A DNA stretch of 64,000 nucleotides, taken from positions 312,864 through 376,863 of the forward strand of contig ML213528.1 in assembly GCA_004369045.1 (NCBI GenBank). The letters are read 5' to 3'. The position numbers and the translations under genes were made by a program. The DNA comes from Heliocybe sulcata. Lineage: Eukaryota > Basidiomycota > Agaricomycetes > Gloeophyllales > Gloeophyllaceae. Below, piece by piece: positions 21,944 to 31,992 of this stretch. The stretch's first letter is position 1. The number at the start of each line of letters is the position of its first letter. The notes under the pieces are model-generated. The model ran no database searches, had not been told where the DNA came from, and saw only the letters and a program-made list of their open reading frames with translations.

Positions 21944-23556
21944 TTAATGCGAATGGGGCTGATGAGGCCGCTTCACCATCCCTCCCGCTTTATTACCACT
22001 CGACGACGTCGAAGTCGAGACCTCATCCCACCACCACTCGCCCTTGTTCCTGCGCACGACCTGGCTGGCGACGTGCGCGTCACCCAGGCCGCGGTTAAGC
22101 CAGATCCACTTGTATTGCATCGCGATGGTGACGAAGGGGCCCCAGCGCGGGCGTTGGGAGTTTTTCGGCTCGGTCCAGACGATGGGAAAGTCGGGTTGGC
22201 AATTACTAGAGAATCATATTCGAGGTAAGTAGGAGAGGAGGGGACGGCGAGTGAGGGGGAAGCGAGAAGTGGCAAGGCGAAAACGAGAGGGGTGTGAAGG
22301 AGAGGAGGAGGAAGCGACGTACAAGTGGACGATGCCGGGGAAGAGCTGGGCGAAGCGTTCCGGTGCGTTACGCGTGTCGTATTGGTGGGCGCCTTGTTCT
22401 TTCTCGGACATACTGTCGTCGCCATCCGCCAGCGACAATCCGTACCTATCCCGCGCGATAATCAGCACTACCTCTAATATCAGACCAACGCAGCAAGTAT
22501 GGAGTTGCTCACGAGTAGCGACAATGCGTCATGTCCCAGCTCAAGCCGAGGTGCATGAAGAATTCCGGGCGGTGCTTCCAGACTGCCCAGTATAAGCCTT
22601 GGTCGCCGAATTGAGGCCGTTTGGGGTCGACGTTCATGGCTTTCCAGGCAGGAGGGGAGATGGAGGCTTTCTGCGAGGCAGGGGATAGAGAGGAGGGCAT
22701 AAAGTCCGCCGCGCGCATCGCTTTGAGGTTCAGGAGCCTGTCATGAAGGATTAAGTCGAGGCTCGCCCGGGGTAAGAGAAGAAATGAGCGTACATGACAC
22801 AAGTGCAGATCTCAGCGTCCCCGCTCTCAGGGCCCAGATCAGGGAATGCGATCATTTGCTGGTCGTGCATCTGGTCGAACTCGCGCCAAAGGAGGAAGGG
22901 GTCGACGAGGAAGAGCATGTCGGTGTCGTAGAAGATGACTTTGTCGACATTATAGAGGAGTTCGTGGATGAAGACCTTTACGAGGCCGCCTATTGTACGA
23001 AGGGGCAGTCAGTAGCTGTACGAATAGTGACATGGCAAACCCCTAAAGGGATTCTGCCTGCAAAACCTCCGTTGAAGAAAAGATGTTGTTTAATGTATCG
23101 CTTACCGAGCCCTGCTGAATATTCCGTATCCACTCCCGCTCTCTTTGCCCTAGCCTTTATCATATCCCCTGACAGTGGATAGAAGTGCATGCTAATATCG
23201 TACGCCGGTCTAGTGAAGAGGTCGAGCTTTTCTTGTATTATAGGCGGAGCGTCCTCGCTACATATTATATGGAACTCCGTGGGTCGCGAGACATGCATCA
23301 AGGCCGTCTTTAGCGCAAGCAAGCCCTCCGTCGCCGACGATGCGCCGAACATCACCAGCGCAAACACAACAGGTGCTGCCTGAGCGGAGACATTATCGGA
23401 CGAGAGGTGAACATTAACTGTCGAGTCCGGCAAATGCTGGTTCAGAGTAATGACAGAGTTTAGCGCAGAGGGGCGGGTATAGGACAGGAAGGCGTAGTTC
23501 AAGCCCAGAAAGAGAACGAGCGCGACGGGAAGGACATAGCGAGTGGCAATGGGCAT
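21944..23556 (-). CDS. Type II membrane glycosyltransferase, GT8-like
   Basis: Five exons: complement(join(21944..22205,22323..22445,22513..22737,22794..22989,23106..23556)), 418 residues, all phases consistent. A signal anchor lies at about residues 8-25 (LPVALVLFLGLNYAFL), giving a Golgi-type type II topology. The catalytic region starts at VVFALVMFGASSATEGLLAL. It contains GLVKVFIHELLYNVDKVIFY followed by DTDMLFLVDP, with the DxD metal and sugar-nucleotide motif at D172-D174. Later come FGDQGLYWAVW, typical of GT8-type enzymes of the xylosyl/glucosyltransferase kind, and a Trp-rich end. It probably transfers a sugar from a UDP-sugar to protein or glycan in the Golgi; acceptor unknown. Introns 1 and 4 (116 and 117 bp) are longer than usual here, and shorter alternatives bring a stop. 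Confidence 0.85.
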
Positions 23557-24121
23557 CCCGGGTATAGGGCCTAGCGGTCGTTCAGAACCAGTTGGTGGTT
23601 GGAGGTGCTGGAGAAAGTCACTACAAGTGCATCTGCAGCCGACGTTGTAAAGAACAGGGGATTTCGCTCATCACGATAGCCGAGTATCCGAATTGTTGGT
23701 CCGCCTCGGCCAGCGCAGTCTTAGCAACGGCGTCATTTACACGTATCTCAATCTCGGAGGGTGAGTCGCGTTCAAAGACTTCGATATAACATTTAGCTCA
23801 GGCGGAATATATCGTTGCTGAGGATCAATCCATGCAGCGTAGCATATGTGGCAGCAAAATTAACTGCAAGGGTCCGATCAGGAAGGGCGCCACCTGTCAG
23901 TGCCAGTTTGGAACCCGCCGACGGGACAATATTCAGACATCAGCTGCACCGTCACCCCACAACGCCTACTGTAGTTGGTGGAACAAGCATACAACGCCCT
24001 TGCCTTTTACTAGGGCGTTCCGTGTTCCACCTTCATACGCCGAATCCATAATTTCTTAACTCCTCAGGACATTCCTGAACCATACCGTTTTATTACTGCG
24101 AGTTGTATTTCATTTTTTCGT
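23557..24121. other. Intergenic, no supported gene
   Basis: Upstream region of the glycosyltransferase. Two short plus-strand frames (23592-23789, 23832-24059) contain several cysteines, but without a signal peptide or a joinable intron they are not called. Confidence 0.4.
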
Positions 24122-25114
24122 CTATCGGTCTGTGATGCCCGCGCTCTTCTCAAGCACTGCTCCCTTCACCGGTCTCTCCGTGCCCTCATTCTTCAAGCTG
24201 TTCATCTCGCCTTCAATGTCGCCAGTAAAGTCATCGGTACCGACCGTCGAGGATCCACTCGTCAGCCGCACGCCGCCAAATTGATCGCCTCTGGCGCTGC
24301 CAGGGATGATTCCACCCGAACCATATTCTCCCTCGTCTAGACCGTAGTTTCCGTCGATGGACGTGGTGGTTGCGCTTTCATTCGTCGCAACGGCGGGATC
24401 TGTTCCGAAGTAGTACTGGATGAGTGCTGGTACACACGGACGTCGCTAAGGGCCATAACATACCACTGCCCATTTGTCTGCTTAGCTTGTTATAGTCGAT
24501 GTCTCCCGGGTCTATGTAAGTAAAGTGTTACGGTGCCCTCTAATAGCTGACAGAGTGATCGCATAGCGCACCTTCAATGCCCACCATCTTCTGGTTGGTG
24601 TGGTCAAACTCTTCTGGTTCTCTTCTGTTGTTCATGATGAAGTATGTAGCTTGGCAAAATCCCGCACAGAGCAGTATCGGAGTAGAAGGAAACAGGAAGA
24701 TGAGTACTAGTCGATCCTAGGAATGCTCCATCTTCATGGACGGGGTACGTTACGTCATAAATGGTCCTCCCATGGTCACGGATCAATGCTTCGAGTGGCT
24801 GTGCAAAGCTCGTGGACGCAACTTGTTCCTGCGAGCTAAAAGCAAGACTGAGTGGAGGCAACACCTGCTCGAGAGCGAGAGTATTCCTATGAGCTTCAGT
24901 CGGGCATGAATGGATCGAGACGGAGCTCACTACAAGTAACCTCTCGTAGATCCGTAATGGCTACGGTGACTGTAAGCTGCAGCAGCATAGAGCTGGAGAA
25001 ATGCATGTCCCACACATTACTACAAGTTCGATGCATGCCGACCATGTTGAAGAGTCGTACAAGCACAACTACGAGAACAAGCACAAAAAGAGCAGGGATA
25101 GTACGGTCAGTCAA
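24122..25114 (-). CDS. Predicted membrane protein, 5' structure unresolved
   Basis: Three 3' exons can be placed with matching phases: 24572-24716, 24464-24511 and 24122-24426. They encode a hydrophobic segment (LVLIFLFPSTPILLCAGF), a short polar stretch (IMNNRREPEEFDHTN) and a Gly/Asp-rich tail ending in EKSAGITDR. The last intron is only 37 bp. Further 5' a frame at 24896-25114 encodes another strong membrane segment (ALFVLVLVVVLVRLFNMV) and a second (SMLLQLTVTVAI). These probably belong to the same polytopic protein, but exon joins there are not clear. I do not recognise the family; a multi-pass receptor or transporter is possible. It lies 40 bp downstream of the TMEM163-like gene on the same strand. 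Confidence 0.5.
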
Positions 25115-25152
25115 CGAGAGAACGCGAGATCTCAGTTACACGACATGGGAAT

Positions 25153-26498
25153 TCAACAGCGACCACAGCACGCCGATTTGGGGGGAGGAGCCTCAGCAGC
25201 GCTATCACTGCAGCAGGTGTCCTTGTTCTCAGGTACCTGCGGCTTACCATGAACATTATCACGTCCGCCAGAGGAGTCCCTCGCCTGCTCTGCGCCGCAA
25301 GGACTGTCGGTGGAAGGCTCAGTGGGACATTTCATGCAGCATTCATCCCCGTCGTCAGCGCAAGATGGAAGAGCGGCTGGAGCAATCTGCTCTAGTCTCG
25401 AGCAGCATGCCTAGAGAATGAGTGAGTTCAGTGAACGGACCAAAATACTTTCGCCGACATACATCCTTGCAACCTTCGCTCGGCGTTAACGCGTTTTCCT
25501 TTTTCTTGAATACAATCTCTCGGGTACAGCATTTCTCACCGGTGTCTTTCACAGGCTGGCAACATTCCTGAGAGATACATGCTAGATGGTCAAAGACCTC
25601 ACATTCCGAGCAGTCATGGTCGATATGCTTACCGTAGCTGAGTCCACACAGACACAGGTGTCACCAGTCCGGCATGCCTCTTTCTTCTCACAGCATTCAC
25701 AGATATCTCTATACCTTTCCCCCTCTTCCAGAGCGACGCTCGGCATCACAGGCGGGCGACACGACCCGCAACACCCACCATCAAACTCAGGGTTTCTTGC
25801 CCACTTGACCATCTTCAGCCCCTCCCAGCCAAACAAGAGGCCTAGTATAATTGACGTCGCGCCATCCACCCACCATCCCCCGCGCCAAACGCGGTATATC
25901 AGGGAGCCTATGAAGAGCACGATGGTGATCTGGATGCAGGATAGGGAGCAGGTGGCTTCGCCCTGCATTGTTGAGCTGTTCAACGCTCGCGCGAGGTAGC
26001 GTTTGGGCAGCCAGACGAGGATCATGATTACTAGCGCGGAGGCGGAGATGATCAGTGAGGCATTGCTCGAGTCCGGTTCTTCGTGTCTGACGAGGACGGC
26101 AATGGCAGTCGCAATTGTAGCTGCTGCCAGAGTCAGCAGGAGGGAGCCTATCGCGAGGGTTGACACCTTCTCAAATCTATGACATTGGCGTGAAAAGTAT
26201 GAGATATCAGATGGAATCAGTCATGAGGTGAGGGACGCGGAGAATCATGTTACCTGAGACTGCGAGGGTCGAGTACCGCACCGCGCTCTTCGCCTGGCTT
26301 AGCCACGTTTCTGAAACGCCATACCACAATGAGCGAGGAGGCGACTTCGACGGCTGATTGGATGCCAAAGAATATAAGGGAGCGGGAGGAGGACTCCGCG
26401 CCGAATCCGATTGAGATGCCACCCTCCGCGCCGTTGTAGATCACTGATACGATGCTTATGATAATCGCCCAGACCTGCAGCTTTCGATAGGAAGGCAT
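25153..26498 (-). CDS. TMEM163-like cation transporter with cysteine-rich C-terminal tail
   Basis: Four exons: complement(join(25153..25410,25463..25567,25633..26176,26254..26498)), 383 residues, introns 52-77 bp. The first 210 residues form about six membrane segments: VWAIIISIVSVIYNGAEGGI, SLIFFGIQSAVEVASSLIVV, TLAIGSLLLTLAAATIATAI, SLIISASALVIMILVWL, IQITIVLFIGSL and GATSIILGLLFGWEG. Order and motifs (YNGAEG, FGIQSAVEVASS, VDGATSIILG) fit the TMEM163/cation-diffusion-facilitator-like fold, known in animals for zinc efflux. Residues 215-383 are a soluble tail with 26 cysteines in groups such as GGCCGSC, ICECC, CVC, ECCMKC and ACCGRC. This suggests metal binding (inference). The gene shares a 178-bp divergent intergenic region with the ARMC8 gene. 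Confidence 0.75.
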
Positions 26499-26676
26499 TG
26501 CTGTTGAGCAGCACCTGGGACGTTCCGGTAGATGCTGTAGTTAGGTATAATATCTACACCGACGAACGTAGTCCGATATCGTAAGCTCGGCCGCGGCGTC
26601 TTCGGACTTCACCGTAAATGCCACATTCTGGTTCGTTTGCAGCGCCACAATCGCGTCTCCGTATGCAATTGCGATC
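26499..26676. promoter_or_regulatory. Divergent promoter region
   Basis: Only 178 bp separate the start codons of the TMEM163-like gene (minus) and the ARMC8-like gene (plus), so both promoters must be within it or overlap coding sequence. No clear TATA box was seen. Confidence 0.4.
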
Positions 26677-29468
26677 ATGGCTTCTGGCATGACCACTCTC
26701 GACATTCACACCCTCAAGAGAGTAAAGAACTCCGTGATAGGCAATCCGACTGCGAAGCTCGCACTGACGCAGGATGAACACTTCATCGCAGCGTGAGTAG
26801 GCTGAATACGTGAATGTTCTCTTGACTGCGCGATCCATCAACTCAGACTGAGCAGGTGGTCAGTCTTATAGATTGCGTCGAGCCAGCCACAGCATATGAC
26901 CCGCGCTATCTCGAGACGCCAGAAGACCTACGTATAGAGGCGGCACATGTTGTCTCATCTCTCGCATACGGCCCTGAAGCTGGTTTGAGGAACCTCCTGC
27001 GGATATCGGCGCACCATGCGTTTATATGCGCTATATCCAGCTTGCAGCCCACGGCCTCGTTAGCACTGAAGGCGGCATTGGTGAGGGGACTTAGGATAGT
27101 GGCTGCGTCAATAGCGGAGTCGGTGGGTCCTTCGTTGTGGGGGATCCAGGCCGAGAAATCGGAAGGAAGAGGGGATTCGGTGATTGCGTTGGATTATCTA
27201 TTTCAAGTGCGTTTATAAATTACTCTGGCGGTGGCATTGCTCAGCTCATATTTTCCGGCGGCAGGTCGAGACTCTGGACCTGTATATGCCCCTTCTCGCA
27301 GATCCATCCACCCAGGTCAGCATATCCATAGCGCAGCTGATCGCCTTCGCCGTTCGCAAGGCGCCACACCGGGATTCTGTTATGGACTGGGCACCTCCAG
27401 CGGAGAGGATCAAGGAGGTTCGTGGTAAGCGTGGCTGGGAGAAGCCAGGCTTGTACAGCAAATCGTCCGGAAGACAGGGTGGATGGGTCGCGAGGAATTT
27501 AACTTCTCTGCTGCAGAGTAAGGAGGCGAAGGCAAGGCTGGTTTCCGTGCGCAGGATAGCATGGATTGACAGTGTAGCAGGTGCAAGAAGCAGCACTATC
27601 GGCTCTGGCTGCACTGTCGAAGGAGAATCATTCAATGGCCCTTGGGTTGTCCTCTGCTGAACGAGGTGGTAATTAGTCTTTGACCATGTCCAGTATCGAA
27701 ACGTGCTCATGCTCAGCAGCGCAGCCTGCACTTACCCAGGTTACATCTCTATGTAAATCTCGTTCAGCAGAAGTGCAAATTGCTGCCTGTCTCTGGTTAG
27801 TGCTCTTGCTCACAACGTTGCTGTAACGCTAAGCTTTCATCCAGCGCGACAAGAATCATACGGGCGACGACGACGCCCGAGTATCCGGTGCACGTGCATT
27901 CCTCAGCTATCGATTCTCCACTTGTCATGGTCATCCTTCCAACCCTGAACCGGTTGATTGAATCATCGAAAGTGTCAGCTGTCCTTAAGATGAAGGCGTG
28001 CTTTGTACTCAGTCAGTACTGTTGGTTAATAACAGTTCTTTACTTAACCTTTACTGCGCTGCAGGTTACCTGGTGACTGATGACCGCGAGCTCTGTCAAC
28101 TCGCTTTCGAACGGGGCTCGCTAGCAAAAGTAGCGGAGCTTGCGAAACAAGTTACTCCCAACGTGACGACGCCGGAATGGGACGAAGATGAGCCTCAGAG
28201 TATATCCAGCCTCCGTGAGGTGAGCTCCGTCCTCTTATCGCTGGCCTCTAAATCACCTTTGTTTCGTTCTAGGCCGCACTGACTGCCATCGCATGCATAT
28301 GCCTCTTCGATAACGACATCCGCCGCGAAGTAACCGACAACCTGAAGCTCCTGCCTGTTATTCACGCCTCCCTCTCCCACCGGCACATGGGCGTGCGGTA
28401 CGCAGCATGCCAGTGTGTTCGCGCTGTCGCGAGGCATGTTGGAGCGCTAAGGACCAGTATTGTGGATAATGAGCTTGGGACCGGGTTGTTCAGGATATTT
28501 ATGAAGCAGGACGAAGATCGACAGGTCACGCACGCGGCGTCTGCGGCGATATGCAATTTGATGAATGAGAGTTCGCCGTTGCAGAAGGTGTGTATTGTCT
28601 CGTCTGCTGTGTGAGCGGTGAATATGTATTATATTGATGATGCATTGATGGAAGGTTTTCTTGGAGCAAGGAATTGTTGCGAGACTGATGCAACTCCTGA
28701 ACGGTGATGACCCGGCTCTGCGGCTGAACGCTATCTGGGCGATCAAAAATATGATGTATAGAGGCACCCACGAGGCCAAGCGTAGCGTTCTGAACCAGGT
28801 CGGGTGGAAGCATATTTCCGAGTAGGTTGAATCCATTGCCTAAGCGGACATCGGTCCTTGACTTCCTTTCAGGCTGTTGACGGATGCAAGTCCGGAGATT
28901 CAGGAACAGGCGATCAATGTCCTCCAGAACGTTGTCGATAATGAGGAAGATATCAAGATGGTATTTGATGAGATTGGAGGTGATGAACTGCTTGGAGCAA
29001 TCGAGACAGCTCTGAACTCTGAGAGTGAACACGTTATGCGTCATGTATGTCTTGTATCATTGACTTCCCTCGCCATCCTTTTGCTCATGTCTAAGATATC
29101 TGCAGGCCGTTGCTCTATTGTCCAACATCGCAAACGGGTCTAAAAAATACCAAGACCAGATCCTTGCGCACGAGGAACTCCTATCAGCAATTCGTAACTG
29201 TCTCATCGACCGTAACCTGGAGGTACGCAAACCGGCAATGGTTTGTATCCTGCAGCTGTCGAAGTCGAACCTGCGGAGTCAGCAAGCACTCCGGGATGCG
29301 AATATTCATTCGGTATTGCAGAGGATGACGGACCATAGCCGGGGAATTAATCTGAGTCCGGGTGGGTTGGGTAGGCATCATTTGGGCGTTGAAGATAACT
29401 TGGATGTTCGGGAGCTGGCGCGGGAGGCGCTGGAGTGGCTTGAACATGGAGAGGAGATGCACTGCTAA
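26677..29468 (+). CDS. ARMC8/Gid5 (Vid28) subunit of the GID/CTLH ubiquitin ligase
   Basis: Eleven exons: join(26677..26792,26864..27206,27265..27531,27581..27665,27717..27795,27845..28011,28065..28219,28273..28587,28655..28821,28873..29044,29106..29468), 742 residues, phases consistent throughout. Armadillo-type helical repeats run along the protein. Landmarks are LKRVKNSVIGNPTAK at the N-terminus (compare the KNAVIGN motif of ARMC8), ALKAALVRGLRIVAA, VRYAACQCVRAVARHVGALR, LRLNAIWAIKNMMYRG, IQEQAINVLQNVVD and AVALLSNIANGSKK. ARMC8/Gid5 is the scaffold in the cytosolic GID/CTLH E3 ligase that holds substrate receptors and degrades gluconeogenic enzymes in yeast. Intron 3 (27532-27580) appears to use a GC donor (gcaagg..cag), the only one in the gene. 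Confidence 0.8.
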
Positions 29469-30263
29469 GGCTGCCACCGCGAGCACACTCTACTATGTGA
29501 GTGGGGTCTATGATTTCGTAGTATAATATGGGCTGATTTTCTGTTTTCTTGAATCTCCAGATTTCATGTACCATTTGTATGCATTCTTCGTGTTTCATCT
29601 CTTGCGCTATGTTTCAGCATACGAAGATGCATAGTTGCTGTGCATGGGTCATGGCCCGTGTTGCATCTATCCTCAACAATCAACGTTAAAGTGAGAATCC
29701 CTGACACGGCGGAGGAGGCTCATGAAGAGAGCTGGTGCTGTTTCTTCGGATACAACGATCGTCGTCGCTGTACCACAGCCTCCACCACAGCTGTCGGACT
29801 ACTCAAGGTCCGCAGGTCACTTCGTGAACCCAGTCGCGGTTCCGCATATGATGGGGCAATGTCTAAAGTGGAAACAGCGGAGGTTCTTCGACTGATCCAA
29901 GCCTCGACCGAAGAGATGATTCTCTACCGACCGAGATTTATCACGAGCTCGACGCTTTGCTGCCGCTCGGCTGTAATATACACCGTACAACCGCCGTGAA
30001 CCTATATACCAGCTCAATTCAGACTCGTTCGTGCTAGATACTGCCTGACCCCGTACCGCAACGTATAACATTGTCTGTCGGTGTCTGCGTCAAGTGGGCC
30101 AGCCCAAATGGAGGAGGCTTGCCACAGCAGGTCCGAGCGGCCGTCCTATCAGGTCTTCCGGTGGCTCCCGGCGTGTACACACAAGTAAGCAGACTCGGAA
30201 TTTTCTCAAGCATCCCATTGCGCCTGGCACGGACACGTCGACGGCCCCTCCTCTCTCTCTACA
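29469..30263. other. Intergenic; promoter region of the E1-alpha gene
   Basis: 795 bp with no supported gene; a 119-codon frame at 29640-29999 has no motifs. The last 20 bp before the next ATG are a CT-rich tract (cctcctctctctctaca), common just upstream of highly expressed basidiomycete genes. Confidence 0.45.
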
Positions 30264-31791
30264 ATGGCGACATTAGCTCGGTTACGGCCCATTCTTGCTA
30301 GACAGACTGTAAGCATCCGATGTTCAAGAGAATTGGTGTGAAATGTGGCTTAACGAAACGCGCTTTACAGCCCTTCCGGGTCGCTGCGCGGGCGCTGCAG
30401 ACGTCGGCGGCCACAACCCAGCCGCTTGATAATCCCTCCAAGTCGGAACCCTTCCAGGTCAAACTTCACGAAGACTCGTTCCACACGTACAGGCTGGATG
30501 CAGGGCCGGAGTTGGAGGTCGAGGTCTCGAAAGACATGCTCATTACCATGTACCAGCAAATGACGACTATGCGGCGGATGGAGATGGCGGCGGACGCGTT
30601 GTACAAGGCGAAGTTGATCCGTGGTTTCTGTCATCTGGCTATCGGTCAGGTATGTGCTCCATGTGCGATTGTGCTGCCTGGTGAGCTTCATGAGCGGCCT
30701 AGGAAGCGATCTCGGTCGGTCTGGAGCACGCTATTACTCCCCAGGACCTTGTCATTACTGCATACCGGTGCCATCCCTTCGCAGTAATGCGTGGTGGTAC
30801 CATCAAGGGCGTTCTCTCTGAGCTGCTAGGTCGCCAGGCGGGTATGTCGAACGGGAAGGGCGGTTCTATGCACATCTTCACGCCGAACTTCTTCGGTGGG
30901 AACGGTATTGTCGGTGCTCAGGTGCCGGTTGGTGCTGGTCTTGCTTTCGCTGCTAAGTACATGGAGAAGCCTATCGCCGCGTTCTCCATGTACGGTGACG
31001 GTGCGAGCAACCAGGGTCAGGTTTTTGAGGCGTACAACATGGTACGTGTCCTATACCATGTCTTCCGGACAATATTTTGATTGCGGGCAGGCCAAGCTTT
31101 GGAACCTGCCTTGTGTTTTCGTCTGCGAGAACAACAAGTACGGAATGGGAACCTCTGCCGAGCGCAGCTCGTCCAATACCCAGTACTTCACCCGCGGTGA
31201 CAAGATACCTGGTCTACAGGTCAACGGAATGGACATCATTGCCGTCCTCCAGGCTTGCCGGTTTGCTAAGGACTGGGTCGTAAAGGGTAACGGACCTCTC
31301 GTCATGGAGTTCGTCACTTACCGTTACGGTGGTCACTCGTGCGTGTAATCCCTTGGTGCATACTTCTCTTGTTGATCCCTGGACTATAGTATGTCTGACC
31401 CCGGAACTACCTACCGTACCCGTGAGGAGATCCAGAGGATGCGCAGCACTCAAGACCCCATCCGTGGTCTTCAACACTACATTGAGCAGTGGGGTCTTGC
31501 GCCTGAGGAGGACCTGAAGGTATGGTCTATCGACGTTATTGACTTATAGTTCCGGTGATTAACTTATACTTTGTAGAGAATGGACAAGGCTGCTAAGGCT
31601 GAGGTCGATGCGGCGGTTGAGGAGGCAAAGGCTTCGCCAGAGCCCAAGATTGAGGACCTCTGGACTGATGTCTACTACAAGGGCACTGAGCCGCCCTTCA
31701 TGCGCGGTCGTGAGCGGGAAGAGGTAGGATGACCATCTCCATGCGCCCCTTCTTTTGCTTACGCCTACCGCTACAGGTTCACTACTACTAA
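30264..31791 (+). CDS. PDA1: Pyruvate dehydrogenase E1 component subunit alpha, mitochondrial
   Basis: Seven exons: join(30264..30308,30371..30649,30703..31041,31091..31338,31390..31519,31577..31723,31777..31791), 400 residues, the usual length. It begins with an Arg-rich mitochondrial presequence ([20 protein letters not shown]). The E1-alpha core has [20 protein letters not shown], the TPP/Mg motif GDGASNQG at residues 206-213 continuing to [11 protein letters not shown], and the regulatory loop [16 protein letters not shown] with phosphorylatable serines at 304 and 306. It ends with VHYY from a 15-bp last exon. With E1-beta it decarboxylates pyruvate and transfers the acetyl group to E2 lipoyl domains in the matrix. 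Regulation by PDH kinase is expected from the conserved serine loop. Confidence 0.96.
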
Positions 31792-31992
31792 AATGTGGAT
31801 ACAGGGGATCTTACCGGGTTGGGATTCTTGTCGATCGTTTTATAGACTTTGTTTAGTACCTAGGTATACATGCGTCGGCTCATCCGGCACGCAGTAATTG
31901 ATGCTAGCATCATTTCTATGCATCCGTTGCAGGCCACATTGGGGCATAAAGAGTTCATGTGTGGCTGCAGCTAAGAGAGTCACGTATGTGAC

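Noticed and set aside
23592-24059. Two plus-strand frames with several cysteines, resembling a small secreted protein
   Set aside because: No signal peptide, no convincing intron to join them and no recognised cysteine pattern.
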